Source: Moniliophthora roreri
Taxonomy: Eukaryota; Basidiomycota; Agaricomycetes; Agaricales; Marasmiaceae
NCBI GenBank assembly: GCA_001466705.2
Contig: LATX02000239.1
Location: 124,001 to 188,000 of the forward strand
Length of the DNA stretch: 64,000 nucleotides
Direction: 5' to 3'
Shown here piece after piece: positions 23,478-35,434 of this stretch. The notes beneath the pieces are model-generated. The model was given only the letters and a program-made list of their open reading frames with translations, was not told the DNA's origin and did no database searches. Every line of letters begins with the position of its first letter. Within the stretch, counting starts at the first letter, position 1. The position numbers were made by a program, and so were the translations under genes.

Positions 23478-24797
23478 ATGGGTTCGTCAAGGTTTCTCGC
23501 GTCTTTCGTCGCTCTAGTGGCCGTATTTGCGTCGTTCAAGTTTTACAACAACCCCGCTATTTCAGAAATCGTCATGACTGGGCCGGATATGGAGGCTTTC
23601 GAGACCCCGGAAGTGTTGAAGCACGTCAAAAGAATGCAGTACGAGTAGTTCTGCGTCAGGCAATGTTAATTATGCTGATATTGCCTCAAGAGAGGTTGCG
23701 ACATTAGAGAGGCCTGCATTACCTTCTGAGCAAGCGGGTTGGGCTATGGCTTGGTGTGTTTCATATATACTTGTTAAAGACTACTCACTAACACGGGCTG
23801 CATTGCAACAGGCTTCACTTAGTGATATGGAATTCGGTATGTCGTCAAGATTGGGGGACTGACGAGTGTTTACACGGTAACAGTGGAAGAGCGCGTATTA
23901 CTATGCCGATAAATACTCTAAGGATGATTTCAAGAACTATGCTGAATACGCACTGACTGCAGTGGAGTTTTTGGAGGGACACCACGATGCCGAAGAACAG
24001 GCTCTATTCCCGGCTATCGAGAAAAAGGCTCCTGGATCTATGGCGAAGAACGAGGCTCAGCACGAATCCTTCCTCAAACCGGTACGTGTTTGGACACTTT
24101 ATCAGTCTCTAATGCTAACGTCTTCCTCTAGCTGGGTGAGCTGAGAAGCTACATTGAGTCTACCAAATCCGGATCGACTGCATTCGATGCAACTACATAT
24201 CGCAAGAAGGTTCGGTTCACTGACAATAGTTGAGAGTGCGCTATTTTAACCACCTTCCTAGGTTGATGGAATCTTACTCCCTATCATGGAGCATCTTGCA
24301 GACGAACTGGACACCCTCCAGAGTAGCTCCGTTTGTGTTATCCTAGTTCCCTTCAAGGCTACACTCTCATCAGTACCCAGCAGCTCCTCAAAAATTTCAC
24401 CGAAGACGAGATTGGGAGCTTGAACACACTCGCACACAAAGCCCGAAAAGGCGACAGCCACAAGAACCTTCCTTTCATTCTTCGTGAGTTAACTTCCTTT
24501 TTTGCGTGATTTGGTTCTCAACTCGCGATGCAGAAGTACGTTCAATGCACAAGCTCTCAACATCCCGATCTTATCAGCCGTGTATAGAATCTTCCTCCAA
24601 ACAGCCCATTCCCTCCGGCCCCGGCATTCGTAACCAAGTTATTGGGACCCTGGTACTTCTACTGGAAGTACAGTCCTTTGTGGAAAGCAAGTCTTTTGAA
24701 ACTGTTCTATTCCAATGCATCCCTGACTGTGTTTCAGTACACCTCCTTTCCGATGAAACCTACACTCCCTACCAGTGTTCCCCAAACCTCGTTGTAG
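23478..24797 (+). CDS. Hemerythrin-like HHE-domain protein
   Basis: Fungal proteins with the HHE cation-binding fold can bind a di-iron centre; their role (oxygen or redox sensing, iron handling) is mostly untested. The chosen ATG (23478) starts MGSSRFLASFVALVAVF, a likely N-terminal membrane or signal segment. Spliced exons give LHLVIWNSWKS, EFLEGHHDAEEQALFPAIEK, NEAQHESF and PIMEHLADELDTL, supplying the expected histidines and HxxxE ligands. The last exon has GPWYFYWKYSPLWK, a motif common at the end of these fungal proteins, and stops at 24795-24797. Introns are short GT-AG; the junction around 24485-24588 is the least certain. Confidence 0.82.
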
Positions 24798-25390
24798 ATC
24801 CGAAGGAATCGTTTTGCTTTCGTTTATGCTTTGTTCACGTGTACACTAACAGTCTGGAATCTATCATTGGATTCAGGCTCGCCGCTGCCAAGCCTGCCGT
24901 TCAATGTCCATACTTGCTGCAAGTGTTGGTGCAACCTTCGCCTCTCAGTTCCAGCCCGGCCCTCTTGCTTTGACCCTCGGTGACTGTTTTCGACCCCGCC
25001 TAAGTTCAAGCATCGTCATGGTGAACTCAGTTTTTCCCCTTTCTGGCCGTTCGCCCGAATGCCACCCTGGTCTCTCTCCTGTTCCGTCTGTTCGTCCGTG
25101 GAATCTGGGTTGTTCACCCGGTCACGCCAGACGCAGCTGTGACGATCGGGTCTTTATCCGTCATCGCAGCTCTACTTCTCTGTGCGTTGCTAAGTTTTCA
25201 GAAGGATCGTTACACCGACGAATGACGACCTACTCCTTACTGTCCTTGTTTCCATTGTTTCTCCGCGATCCTCACTCCTATACATACGAGGTCAAGTCAT
25301 AAAATACTCGGTCTATGAATTTCCAACCTTAGCTTTCATAGTCGCTTTAATTGGTTCTTGCATCGCATTTCCTGACCTCCTATCTTCACC
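24798..25390. other. Spacer before the Met-rich protein gene
   Basis: About 590 bp. An open frame at 24904-25302 exists but shows no domain or splice context. A tatacata stretch near 25277 may belong to the promoter of the next gene. Confidence 0.5.
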
Positions 25391-25764
25391 ATGCGTTCCA
25401 CGCTTGTTATTTCTGCACTCGCCGCCTGCGGTAAGTATCGCTGATCAATTATCTCCGTCAAAGTCTCATGTTCACTTCTTCAGTCGCTGCTGGCCCCCAC
25501 AACGTTCCCCGTCAGGATGAACCCGTTCCGAGCATCACAATGTCTATGTATTCCATGAGTGACATGTCCTCAATGGAGACTACTGGAACGATGGAGAGCG
25601 GAACCACGACCTGCCCGATGCCTACCAGCACTGCACCTACGATGTCCACTACAGCTTATGGACATGGCAGCACTCCTAGTGCTACCTACACGGCCAACTC
25701 TGCCAACACGCTCGATATGAGCATTGCAGGCGCCCTTATCGGTGCCTTTGCTCTCTTCGTCTGA
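25391..25764 (+). CDS. Small secreted Met-rich, GPI-anchor-type protein
   Basis: Two exons: MRSTLVISALAAC, an intron of about 52 nt, then the rest. The product is about 108 residues with an N-terminal signal peptide (cleavage likely near AAG), a middle part rich in Met, Ser and Thr (MSMYSMSDMSSMETTGTM), one Cys in the mature chain, and a hydrophobic C-terminus (SIAGALIGAFALFV) typical of a GPI-anchor signal. Spaced methionines in extracellular proteins can bind copper(I), as in the N-termini of Ctr transporters; that is an inference from composition only. Ser/Thr richness suggests O-mannosylation and a wall or membrane location. Not assigned to a named family. Confidence 0.78.
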
Positions 25765-27415
25765 GCGAAGAGCAAACTTAATTCAAGGTCTACTCTCGCA
25801 AACGTATTCCCATTTATCAGCCGTTTTGGTAGTTGTTGGCTTGCGTTCGTTTAATGGATTAGGATCATGGATATGAATCACTGAATCTTACATGGTTATA
25901 CCTGTGTGATATGAGTGACCTGGTTGGTTGATGGAATGAGTTACCACTTAACTTACGATTATTACTGTACAGCAGAGATCCTTCGATCTTCGCTCAACAC
26001 ATGGATCTCCGCCAAAACCGCGAGGATCTGGTCGTACTTCGGCTATTGCAATTCGGCAGGCAAACTCGATGTAAGCTTTCAGTTGACTTGCTGTAGGTCT
26101 AGAGTTCATGTTTCACGACTTGACGCCATTGACAAGAGTCTAGAAAATGAGAGTTCCGAGACAGAGGAATTATGGGTGCTGTATCCCGATGAGCCTGCAT
26201 GAACACGCTGGGAACGCCTGGTGAATGAATCAGAATGATGAAATTCAAGCAGGAAGCGAACGCACCATCCGCGGGTTATGCCATAAAACTATTCAGATTT
26301 TCTCTTTCGGTGAGAAAGCAGTTTTCATATCAAAGCTTGACGCATGTGATGGAATACCCAAAATCTGCTTGTGGTGGTGGTTGAGAATGACAGGCGATGT
26401 TCGGTGACAGCACGTATTCATACGATAGTTTCATATTCCAGACTCCTTGTTATATTGTCCATCGTTTATCCTGCGTTGCATTGCGAAAGCGTTGTATAGC
26501 CTCCTGGCTGTCTCGAGTTGATTGCATTCATACAACGATACGCCGTTGTCCTTGACGCTGCAGTTAATCCCGTCACTGCATCAGTATTGCTCTAAACCAG
26601 TATAGTGTCGTAAAACGAGGCTTTATTGGGCTAGAACAAGACGCATTAGGTACCTGAATATGATGCAGAATAACGATTGGACCATTCGTCCAATGGCAGA
26701 TTCCACCTGAGAGCGTGAGAGCGATTCCTCGGTAAAGCACCTTCCTGATTCGTTTACAGGACGGGCGCCTTTTTTTTTTTGAACCACCACCTCCACTGCA
26801 ATGCAAAGCCAAAGCCACCTCGAATTATCAACCCGCAGGCCTGAAGACGAAGAAGCAGTATATACCATTGTCGAAATCAAATGTCTAACGCCTAAATATT
26901 CTGGTTTCAAGGAATTGGTATCAACCACGAGGATAGTCGGACCGGAGCTGTTCTTGTTCCCAATCTGTTGCCTCGAGGCTTCCAATCTTGGCTACCGACC
27001 TCGTTGTCTGTTGGAGGCGCTTACCGGGCATAGAACACGTTGAAGTCGTGCGCAGTGCCTTGTCTTTTTCATCAAAAGGACTCGGACTCGCTCGCGCTGC
27101 TTGCCCTTTCTCTTCCCTGCTAGTGCCTTGTTTTCCAGTGACGAAACATGTCCAGTCACTCTCCTCAGCGGTTGCGAAAAGCGTTGGCTCAACCGACTTC
27201 CCCAGGTGAGCCCATGTTTTGTAATTTGTCATCTAACTTCACCCTCGATTGCCATCGAGGCCGGATTATCGTCTATCGCTCTCTATACTTGAGCAATCAT
27301 TGAGTCAAGTACAATAACCCTCGGTTAACGCCACGGCCCTGGCTTTCTAGAATTCCGCCTACTTAAAGCCCACGTTTTTTCAATCTTACTTACCGATCTT
27401 TTTCTTTCAGCCTCC
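25765..27415. other. Gene-free stretch
   Basis: About 1.65 kb with no gene I can support. Open frames on both strands (for example 26623-26985 minus and 26801-27043 plus) overlap each other antiparallel and show no known motif. A T-run lies near 26770. The last 100 bp are pyrimidine-rich and look like the 5' UTR and promoter of the next gene. Confidence 0.5.
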
Positions 27416-30198
27416 ATGCAGAATCTACCGCCTAGGGAGTCGTCCCCATCTCCCTTTCGAGAGCGCCCGCGCACGATCAAGGCAAGCTCGATGCCGATGG
27501 TTCCATCAGTGGCCCAAGCGTACGCAACTCAAAGCCTTCAGTCCAGTCCAACATCTTCCAACCCCTCTCGACGATCCCCTCCATATCAACCTCAAGTACA
27601 AAGGCTACTACCTACACCACCGCACCCTAATCCTCCGAACCTACCAGAACACAGTCCAGAGCGCCACATGAGTCCGCCCCCATCGCAACTCCCTTCCAAC
27701 GTGGCTACACACTATCCTCGGCCTATCCCTCGTGTACCTCCACCACAGTTTTTGACCAAGTTCGAGATGGAAGAACCATGGCAGATGACCGAGGAGCTAC
27801 TAGCTGACATCGAACGTGCAGACCTACAACAAAGCCAAGGGCAACCCGTTCCCGCTCACACCTTTTCGGGCGGCTATGCAAAGTCAGAAAGCCCGGCTGC
27901 TAAGGATCCAGCTGTCGAGCGTGTCCGCGGTTCAGACAAGTCCAGTCCCAAGGCTATCGATAGTGGACAGCTTGGACGTCGCCATTCGCTCAGGGATAGC
28001 CCCAAGTCACGCGATCGCCCGACAGCATCACCCAAAACGAGCTCTTTCTCTCCGACTCAGATCCAATCTCCAGACCGTCGCAATTCTCCATCTTATACCG
28101 GCGGATTGCCTTCGCCGGGTGAGCAAAGTCAACCTCGACACGAGTCTCCTCCCGTCCTGAGAAGAGCCGTGAATGGCCACTCAAATCTGGCCACACAGAC
28201 TCCTCCACTGCAGGCGATAAGTGCTCGTACACCTGATAGATCTTTGCCAGTGCAGGAAGAGCCTGAAGAGGAGGTTGGTGTCCCTCCGAAGAAGCAGGAG
28301 TCACGAGATGATGATCAATATCGTCAAGATCGTTCCCGCGATTACCATGGGTCACCACTACCTTCATCAGACGTTCATCCAGAGGGACGGAGTGTTCCTT
28401 ATGATGTCTCACGCACACACGGAGGAAGAAATAGCCGTTCTGGTCATCGCGACGACGATCATACTCTTGTTGAAGACAATGGGAAACGGAGTACAGATGA
28501 AGGAGGATTCACTCCTCGCTCTTCGTCTGTGAATCTTCCTGATCAAATTCAGGTTGAGGAACGTCAGCCAGCCCAACCCAATGCCGGAAACAACGGTGCT
28601 CAGACAATCCGTGCGAGCCGGAAGAGTCGAAATAGTGCCAGCGATCAGCTTGGGCTGAAGGGACTTGACACTGCTCTTTTCGACCAACCAGAGCGCGGCA
28701 GGTCAGGGCAACCACCGCAGTATTCTGAGCCTCAGAAACAGCAGCAGAATATAAATGACGCTTACGCTCAGCTCTATGCTCAGCAACTACACGCTGACGA
28801 AATTCAAAGCATCATGGAACACCCAACTTCATCATATATTCAAGCCTACCTGCGCTCTCCTCGTCCCGATGCTCCCATACCACCTACGCCTCATAGCCAA
28901 ACGTCACCACCGTCTCCATCACCACTTCTTTCGGGCGCCTTCCATACCTCGAAGGATCTACCTCCGTTCAGCCCTATAGCGCCTGCTGGATCACCCTATC
29001 CATACCCCTTCTCTCACGTACGACGTAATCAGGTCCAATCTCAAGCCGCACGTCATGCAATGAACATGGAGATCAATAACCCAGCGGCGATCCACGAACA
29101 ATTCGTGAAGCAGTGGCAGATATATGCTCAGAACAATCATGGAAATATCACGGATTCAACTCTGTCGCCCTCTTCGACGCCTTTCCCTACGCCGCCATAC
29201 AACCCCTGGGCATATTGGCACACGCAAAGGATTCTTGGTGGCCGCTTCCCGGATACCGCGACCCAGAGGTCCAGTCCGAGTCATGAGCCTATCGACCTTC
29301 CAGCGCCACCTCCGCAGATCGGGCTCAGGAAGAAGGTGCACTCAGTAAATCTGAGAGCCCGCAGCACTATCAGGAAGCCTCCACCTCGCGTTGATAGCAC
29401 TCAACCGAGGGATACAAGTCCCGAACCTTCCACTTCTGGGGAGGAAACGGCCGGCGAAGAACACTACGCGGTCACAGAAGAAGGTAGTTGGGTAAACGGC
29501 AACGCACCTGCCGTTACCCATACACTCCAAGAAGATGATGATAGCGAGTGGGTCGATGAGGATTGGGACGATGACGAAGATGATCTTTTAGAATTAGAGT
29601 ATCATCCTTCTTTCGTGAACAATATCGAAAAACGACGTAGACGATTTGAAACCCGGTGGGATGCGTTGATGCAAGCAGTGAGTTATTCAAACTTTGTATT
29701 CGCTTTTGGCAGTTCTGACCCGGCCCTCTTTTTATCTCCTATTCTCATTGTCGTCATTAGTTCCAAGCCCTCGATCGTCAAACAGACGCCACAATGGTTC
29801 TTCTCGCTGCCCCATCACATTCTACGAAGTTGCATATGGCTACTTCCCGGTCGGTCAGGAGACAGACGACAATATCACGTTCGGCTTCGCTGGCTACCAT
29901 ACGTACTGGTTTCCGTCAGGTAGCGGCACAGCGAAGGAGCTTGAGGTCGCATAAAGCCTCTTTGGCCGATCGCTTCCTGATATCGTCGAGTGCCAGCGGA
30001 GATGCCTCCGATGGAAGCTCAGAATCTCGAGAAGAGGATCTTAAACGTGCCTTGGAAGCCGCTCTGGGAAGCCTTGGAGTGCTAGGGAATATGTACGAGC
30101 AACGAGAGGCCAGGTGGATGGACGAGATGCGTCGTATCTCTGAAGATCGAGAACGTGTTGAGCTGCTGCTTCGGCAGGCCCTGGGTGCCCGAAGCTAA
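27416..30198 (+). CDS. Long disordered protein with C-terminal coiled coil
   Basis: The ATG at 27416 starts MQNLPPRESS. The first exon runs to about 29678 (RWDALMQA), where a GT donor precedes an intron of about 80 nt; the second exon starts FQALDRQTDATM and ends LLLRQALGARS. The first 700 residues are Pro/Ser/Arg-rich with no fold visible. An acidic block (DDDSEWVDEDWDDDEDDLLEL) near 29530-29600 precedes a compact C-terminal region with FETRWDALMQAFQALDRQTD and a helical end (REEDLKRALEAALGSLGVLG, MYEQREARWMDEMRRISED) suited to coiled-coil dimerisation. I do not recognise the family. The clear boundary between disordered and ordered parts suggests a scaffold or regulator. Confidence 0.75.
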
Positions 30199-30794
30199 TA
30201 ATGCCCGTTACGCCACTTATGAAACACTTTGCCAAAAATATGTTAGTATACACTGTACTCCCATTCCACTCTCTTGAGTCTTGTAATTAATCATAACAAT
30301 GTGCATACTTACTAGCTATTTGGATTCCAGCTCGCGAAAGCTTTCATGATTCTTCTTCGTATTTCCATTAACATCGGACAGACTATCTCAAATACATAAA
30401 CTCTTCATATTTTCCCTGCTCTACATTGGTGGCCAAAGATCGTCGTCTGATCATCGGGAGCACTAGCATCGCTTTGATAGAACCTGGTTCCTAGCGGTTC
30501 CTAGCACCGGCAACAATTCTCTTGTTTCAATATGACATCCATGGAATCGGCATATGCATTTCGTTCATTATCACCTTACCGGCTCGATCGTTGTAGATTC
30601 TACAAGCAGCTATCGTCGACTAGATCTCAAGCTGTCCAGGAACCAGAGTCAAAGGCGGGATCAACGCATCTAGACTCGCTGGTTTGCACGGAAATCGGTT
30701 GGGTCGAACCCGTGTCGCCATTAGCGTCTTCGACCTGGTACTGAATCGGCGAGACTTGGTTTTCCAGAGGTTTATTTTCGTTACCGACGGGGAT

Positions 30795-31010
30795 CTAGTG
30801 TCAACGTACCAGCAACATCCACAAACCAAGTCACACTAGTTTCGGTCATCGGCGGAAATACCTCAAGGGGAGGTGCCGGGGCTTCTACAGCGTTTCGGAC
30901 ACTATAAGAACCAGGGAAATATGCATTAGCCTGCGGTATATGGACATAGACCAGGTGCAGGGTACGTACGTCTGGCGGAAAGGAAAAAGATTCGGTAAAT
31001 CACAATGAGG
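30795..31010 (-). pseudogene. Coding-like fragment, family unknown
   Basis: On the minus strand, FTESFSFPPD is followed by a GT donor (near 30970) and, after an AG near 30903, VRNAVEAPAPPLEVFPPMT and ETSVTWFVDVA up to another GT donor near 30806. A further protein-like piece (VEDANGDTGSTQPISVQTSE, about 30660-30730) stops soon after. I could not find a start or a consistent phase across the last intron, so this may be part of a gene I failed to assemble or a relic. Confidence 0.3.
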
Positions 31011-31394
31011 ATTTCAAGGAGTTGCTAATGGTTTACGAACCACGACATAAGGGGCTATTGATGAGTCGAATATCAGACAGAATTCGAGTGCTTTTGGTGT
31101 GGATAATAGCACCTACGAATTCCGCCAGTCCAGATGATGGGAGCGTTCTCACAAGTGAATATCCCGAACCTACAACCGCATGTCTGCATGAGTCGGAAGA
31201 AGCTCGTACTCGGTGGCGTAAAAGTATCTCGTTCGAATTTCGACTGAATAAATGTAATGCACAAGTCTGCATACAATAAATTATATATGACGGGGAGAAA
31301 AATTCCTCAAGCTCCACGGAAAACAACGATCTCGTGTACGAACACGAAATTCGGACGTGACTGAGAGGTCGATGTGCTTCACCTCCTGACTAAA

Positions 31395-33533
31395 TCAGGC
31401 CACCTTCGAGAACGGATTTCCATCGATGGGGCACACGGTTCCTGGCTTTGGGAGGGTCCCATTGACAAAATACGCGCGAACTACGTTGGCAGTGCAGAGC
31501 GAGGGAGACGATGTAGAACCATGCTGAGACGATGATAGATTGAGGAGTGTCACCGATAGTTTAGGAAGGAAGGTAATAGGAAGACGTACGCCGGGAGAGT
31601 CCTGTTGCAGCACGACAGATCCAGGGAAACCTTTCGAAACTTTGTGCGCGCTAAAAACATAGTACGTGAGTTTTTATCCATTATTTCTATGATTGTAGTC
31701 CACTGACTTAGCAAGAGGTGTTACAGGATCTGGAGACAGATCAGCATAAACTGATATCAAGAACACGGCAAGAAATACTATACCAGCGGTGTTCCCAATG
31801 ACCAGAAGCGGATGGCTCGTATTTCCCGTGATAGGACCTAGGTGTATTCCATGTGTGAATAGCGCCACATAGATTAGTCGAGGGCATACCTCTGAAGAAA
31901 TTCTTTGGAATGCTAGGCCAAGAGCTAATAAGAATGTTTTAATGAGATCTGTGGAAAGGTTGGTCCTCAGGCACTTACCTGCACTTGATTCTCGTGGCTG
32001 CCGACAAACTTCCCCACCCTGACACCTTTAGAGACTCTTGGTAGTGCTGCTCTGCATGCTCTAGGCTAGAAGGCACGACGTCACCGTCATTGCAAACTAT
32101 GGCAGTCAGGCTCTCGATGAAGTTTGATTCCAACACTGGAGGATCACATGGGGAGGGAGTAGGCGGCGGTGGCCCAAGAAGCTGAATCAATGTCGTCCCA
32201 TTTCCTTTCTCCAAGTCGGCCAGGGCAGTTGCCATAGTAGACCACTGGGCAAATGGCTGGTACAGCGTGTTGAATATTATGGTCCTCAATGTCGCATAAT
32301 CGATGAGGCCCTGAATAACAGTGGCCGTGCGCTCCGGCACCGGAGCTTGAATAATAGACTGGTACAATTTATTCAGTCTTTCATCAATGGCTTCGACTGA
32401 CGACTCGTAGAAAGGGCATTTTTCTGGTCCTGCGTCATGACAGTATTTGAAGAACCATCTCAGGGTGTGATCGGTATCGAAAACAACATTCTTCCATTCC
32501 GCTGCGAATCGTGAATGAGTAATGAAACCCGTGAACAAACAACATGCAGATTCGGACGCACTAGTATAGTAGTCATCTTGAACGTCAACCACTCCGTCGA
32601 TTACCAAGCGTTGGACCTTGTCCTTAAGCACAAGTCAGCATCGCGTGAATCCTGGCTGAAGTACGACATACTGGAAACATAGCTGCAAAGGTCGAACCAA
32701 GAGCCGTGCCATATCTGTCAAAGAAAGTCAGCAAAAGTCAATCATCAGAGAATCAAACATACGAGATACCCCAATACTGGAGCTTCTCTCTACCGTAAGC
32801 CTCCGTAATGCGAAGCATGTCTCGTGCTGTGTGGTCAGTGTTCATGAAAGGCAGGATATCTCCTGCACGTTCTCCAGCAAGCTGTCCAGCTATCTTTGCA
32901 CGAGACCAGTAACTCGCAACATTGTCTCGCGAAGAGGAGTTAAGCTCCTGAATCGACGCCCTTTCCCATGACAGGCGTTCCTCGCGCGTTTTAAAGAATG
33001 TAATGCGTGGAGTAGAACGGGATACACCTGGACGAATGGTCAGAGCATGATGCCACCCAAGATATTTGACTTACCTCTGGGGTCGAAGCCTACCAAGTCA
33101 AACTGAGGCCCCAAGATTCCTCTTAATCTTGTGCCCAATGAGACTATAAGCTCGACGCCACTACCACCAGGCCCTCCGGGATTGAAGAGGATAGGGCCAA
33201 GATAATCTGTGCTATCAACAGAGACATTGGCTTTCATACGCACAAGTGCTATAGCAGCAGATTGTCCTTCTGGGTCGGAATAATTCAACGGGACCTGGAA
33301 GCGACCACATTCAAGGCCTCCGTCGTAGCACGGTACCCAGGTCAAGTTCTTGGTAGGTGTGACCTTTCAGGTACAGGAAACGTGAGTCGTAGCAAAGATT
33401 TCCATAAAGCGACACTTACAGACAGCCAAGACGACTCGTTCCATGTAGCTTGGGATACAGCACCTCTGGTAAGGCATACAAGTATACAAGCAGTGGTGAG
33501 TATGGCTTTTGTTGTCTGATTCATGCTGCCCAA
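31395..33533 (-). CDS. Secreted alpha/beta hydrolase (TAP-like, S33 type), copy A
   Basis: Alpha/beta-hydrolase of the tripeptidyl-aminopeptidase type, expected to cleave peptides from the N-terminus outside the cell. The ATG at 33533 (MGSMNQTT) starts a signal peptide (ILTTACILVCLTRGAVSQA). Spliced exons give CYDGGLECGRFQVPLNYSDP, FNPGGPGGSG (oxyanion loop), FDLVGFDPRG, and YWGISYG with the nucleophile Ser. Further on come TFAAMFPDKV, a variable cap domain, SGNTSHPLLVIGNTA with the region of the catalytic Asp, and QQDSPG|HGS with the His across an intron. It ends SLCTANVVRAYFVNGTLPKP and PFSKVA at 31395. About ten short introns. First of three copies on this strand. Confidence 0.87.
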
Positions 33534-33570
33534 CAGTGTGTTGAGAGAATCATAGGGGAACGCGTCGCTC

Positions 33571-33576
33571 TATATA
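33571..33576 (-). promoter_or_regulatory. TATA-like box of hydrolase copy A
   Basis: tatata about 38 bp upstream of the ATG at 33533. Copy B has a similar element about 52 bp upstream of its start. Confidence 0.4.
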
Positions 33577-34089
33577 CGATCTGTTAACGACAAACCAGAA
33601 TAGGTAAGCCCGACCACTGGAGCCCAGTAAGGTAGTCAGATGAAGAGTATGCCATTGCAGCTCCACACAGCTTCGTAATTGCGTACGGTGTTCCGCGATG
33701 CCCTTTGAAAGGGTGCATAGGGTCGTGGAAGGGTGGGAGAAGTTGCCGAACTTCTGGGTCAGCTGTGAAACCACAGAGAAATAAGAAAGAGAAGACAGTA
33801 AGAGATACAGTTAGAACGAAGACTATATCTCTAGCTACCTGTTTTCGCGTCCCAAATTGCGTTGTGGATGAAGTGGAAGGTCACGCGTGACGCTAGCTTG
33901 TCACGCTATGTAACCGAAAATTTCCCGATGCATGGATTGACTATTGAATATTGAATATTGAATAGTATTGATATCTCATAGGAAGCTCTAAGCCGCAACA
34001 ACCTTCACACCTTTGATATATCCTTTGGGCGCGGAGAGGCGAGAGTCAAGAACGCCCACTCGACACAAGTATCTGCCAAAGCTGATTCA

Positions 34090-34710
34090 AGAACGGGTTG
34101 AGATCCAATGACAGGACACTAATTGCCAGGTTTAGGGAGAGTATTAACGGGATATCGTGAACAACATGGGCGGTGCAAAAGGAAGAAGCCGGGACTGCCA
34201 AACAACACTAAAACGGTGTGATGTTTATAATATATGAGAGATCTGTTCCGGTGGAGTACTGAGAGGAATCGAAAGATGCTGGGAAACTGCATGGTGTGCG
34301 CTCAAAGCCCGTTTCATCTGGAATGCTTGTTGATACCACCCGTCAATACATCCATACATGGAGGTGTACCGTATCTGGACGAGAAACACACTAGCAGTGT
34401 TATCTAGAATCGGATGGCCCGTGTTTCCCGAGGTCGGTCCTAACCAAGTTCCAAGTAGAGTCCGTATGATGCTGAACGGGATTTTCATTGTAGCGGGAAT
34501 CTTATGCCAAGAACCAACAAAGATCCTCAATACAAATTCAAGATTCGCGACGTCAACTACTCACCTGCATTCAGCCAAACCTTGATCCTACCCATTCATT
34601 CTGACATCTGCTTCTCCCTGATAGCTGGAAAAACACCACAAGCCGCCCGACGCTACTGAAAATGTACTTTAGGGGGTCGCAGGAACACAAAAACAATGCC
34701 TTTTTTTCGT
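34090..34710 (-). pseudogene. Decayed 3' half of a fourth TAP-like hydrolase
   Basis: On the minus strand the order of the intact copies can be followed in broken frames: a stretch matching the copy C exon near 39170-39350 (gggggtcgcaggaacacaaa against gagggtcacaggagcacgaa), then IRTLLGTW and GPTSGNTGHPILDNTA, then SSFCTAHVVHD, a gap, and VNTLPKPGN with a stop inside. The LIG before NTA and the bases coding YFVNG are partly lost. No N-terminal half with the nucleophile was found. The best match is to copy C. Confidence 0.75.
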
Positions 34711-35434
34711 AGACTCTTGAGTTGCACTGTATGACGAATCAACGTTTAGTAAATGGTCGTTATGGCATCGATGTCTTCATCTGACCAAGGATGCTATTCA
34801 AGGGAGTTCGGGCGTATGGTTGCTTCCTTCCTGTCTGCAGATAGAACTTTGATAGCTTTAGAAATGGTGCTGGAAAGCAAACGCAAGAATTTGGATTGTC
34901 GTGTCATTGGTCTCACCCCAGCGTGTTTGGAGGGATCCATAACAATTGAAAATGGGACAATCTGCACTACTCGTTAGCAGATGAACTCAGAAGACGCGAG
35001 TTGCACATAGCTTGTTTGAACTAGTGACATGTGACTGGGACCATGGACCTTGGCGCTGATCAAGCGCTCACAATACGTCTTCGTAACAGGAATACTAAAT
35101 TATGTTGTCGGGAGTACCTGTCGTAGATACAAAAAGAGTAAGCAAGTACTGTAGAAGAGCAACGATTATTGTGATAATAACTAGTGAATCAGGCTCACTA
35201 CAGACGGTCTCACTGTAAGCGTGAACGGCTGAGGTGCGATACTGTCCGAATGAGTGATAAATATAAAATATCGTAGCAAGAATCGTAAGCAAAACAGATA
35301 TATGTAGAAAGAGAGAGAGGGGGAAACCTGGGCGAGAAACGGAAACGATCGGATGTCGATTCGCATTTTATCCACCATATGCCAACAATGAGTACGCAGG
35401 TCAGCACTTTAATCCCTTGATTTCTACCGCGCAT
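34711..35434. other. Spacer between hydrolase relic and copy B
   Basis: About 720 bp, AT-rich, without a supported gene. If the relic once had a 5' half, it is no longer visible here by eye. Confidence 0.5.

Noticed and set aside
24904..25302. 132-residue open frame
   Set aside because: No motif, no splice context, and it overlaps the probable promoter of the Met-rich protein gene.
26623..26985. 120-residue minus-strand open frame
   Set aside because: Overlapped antiparallel by another open frame and without domain-like sequence; most likely chance.
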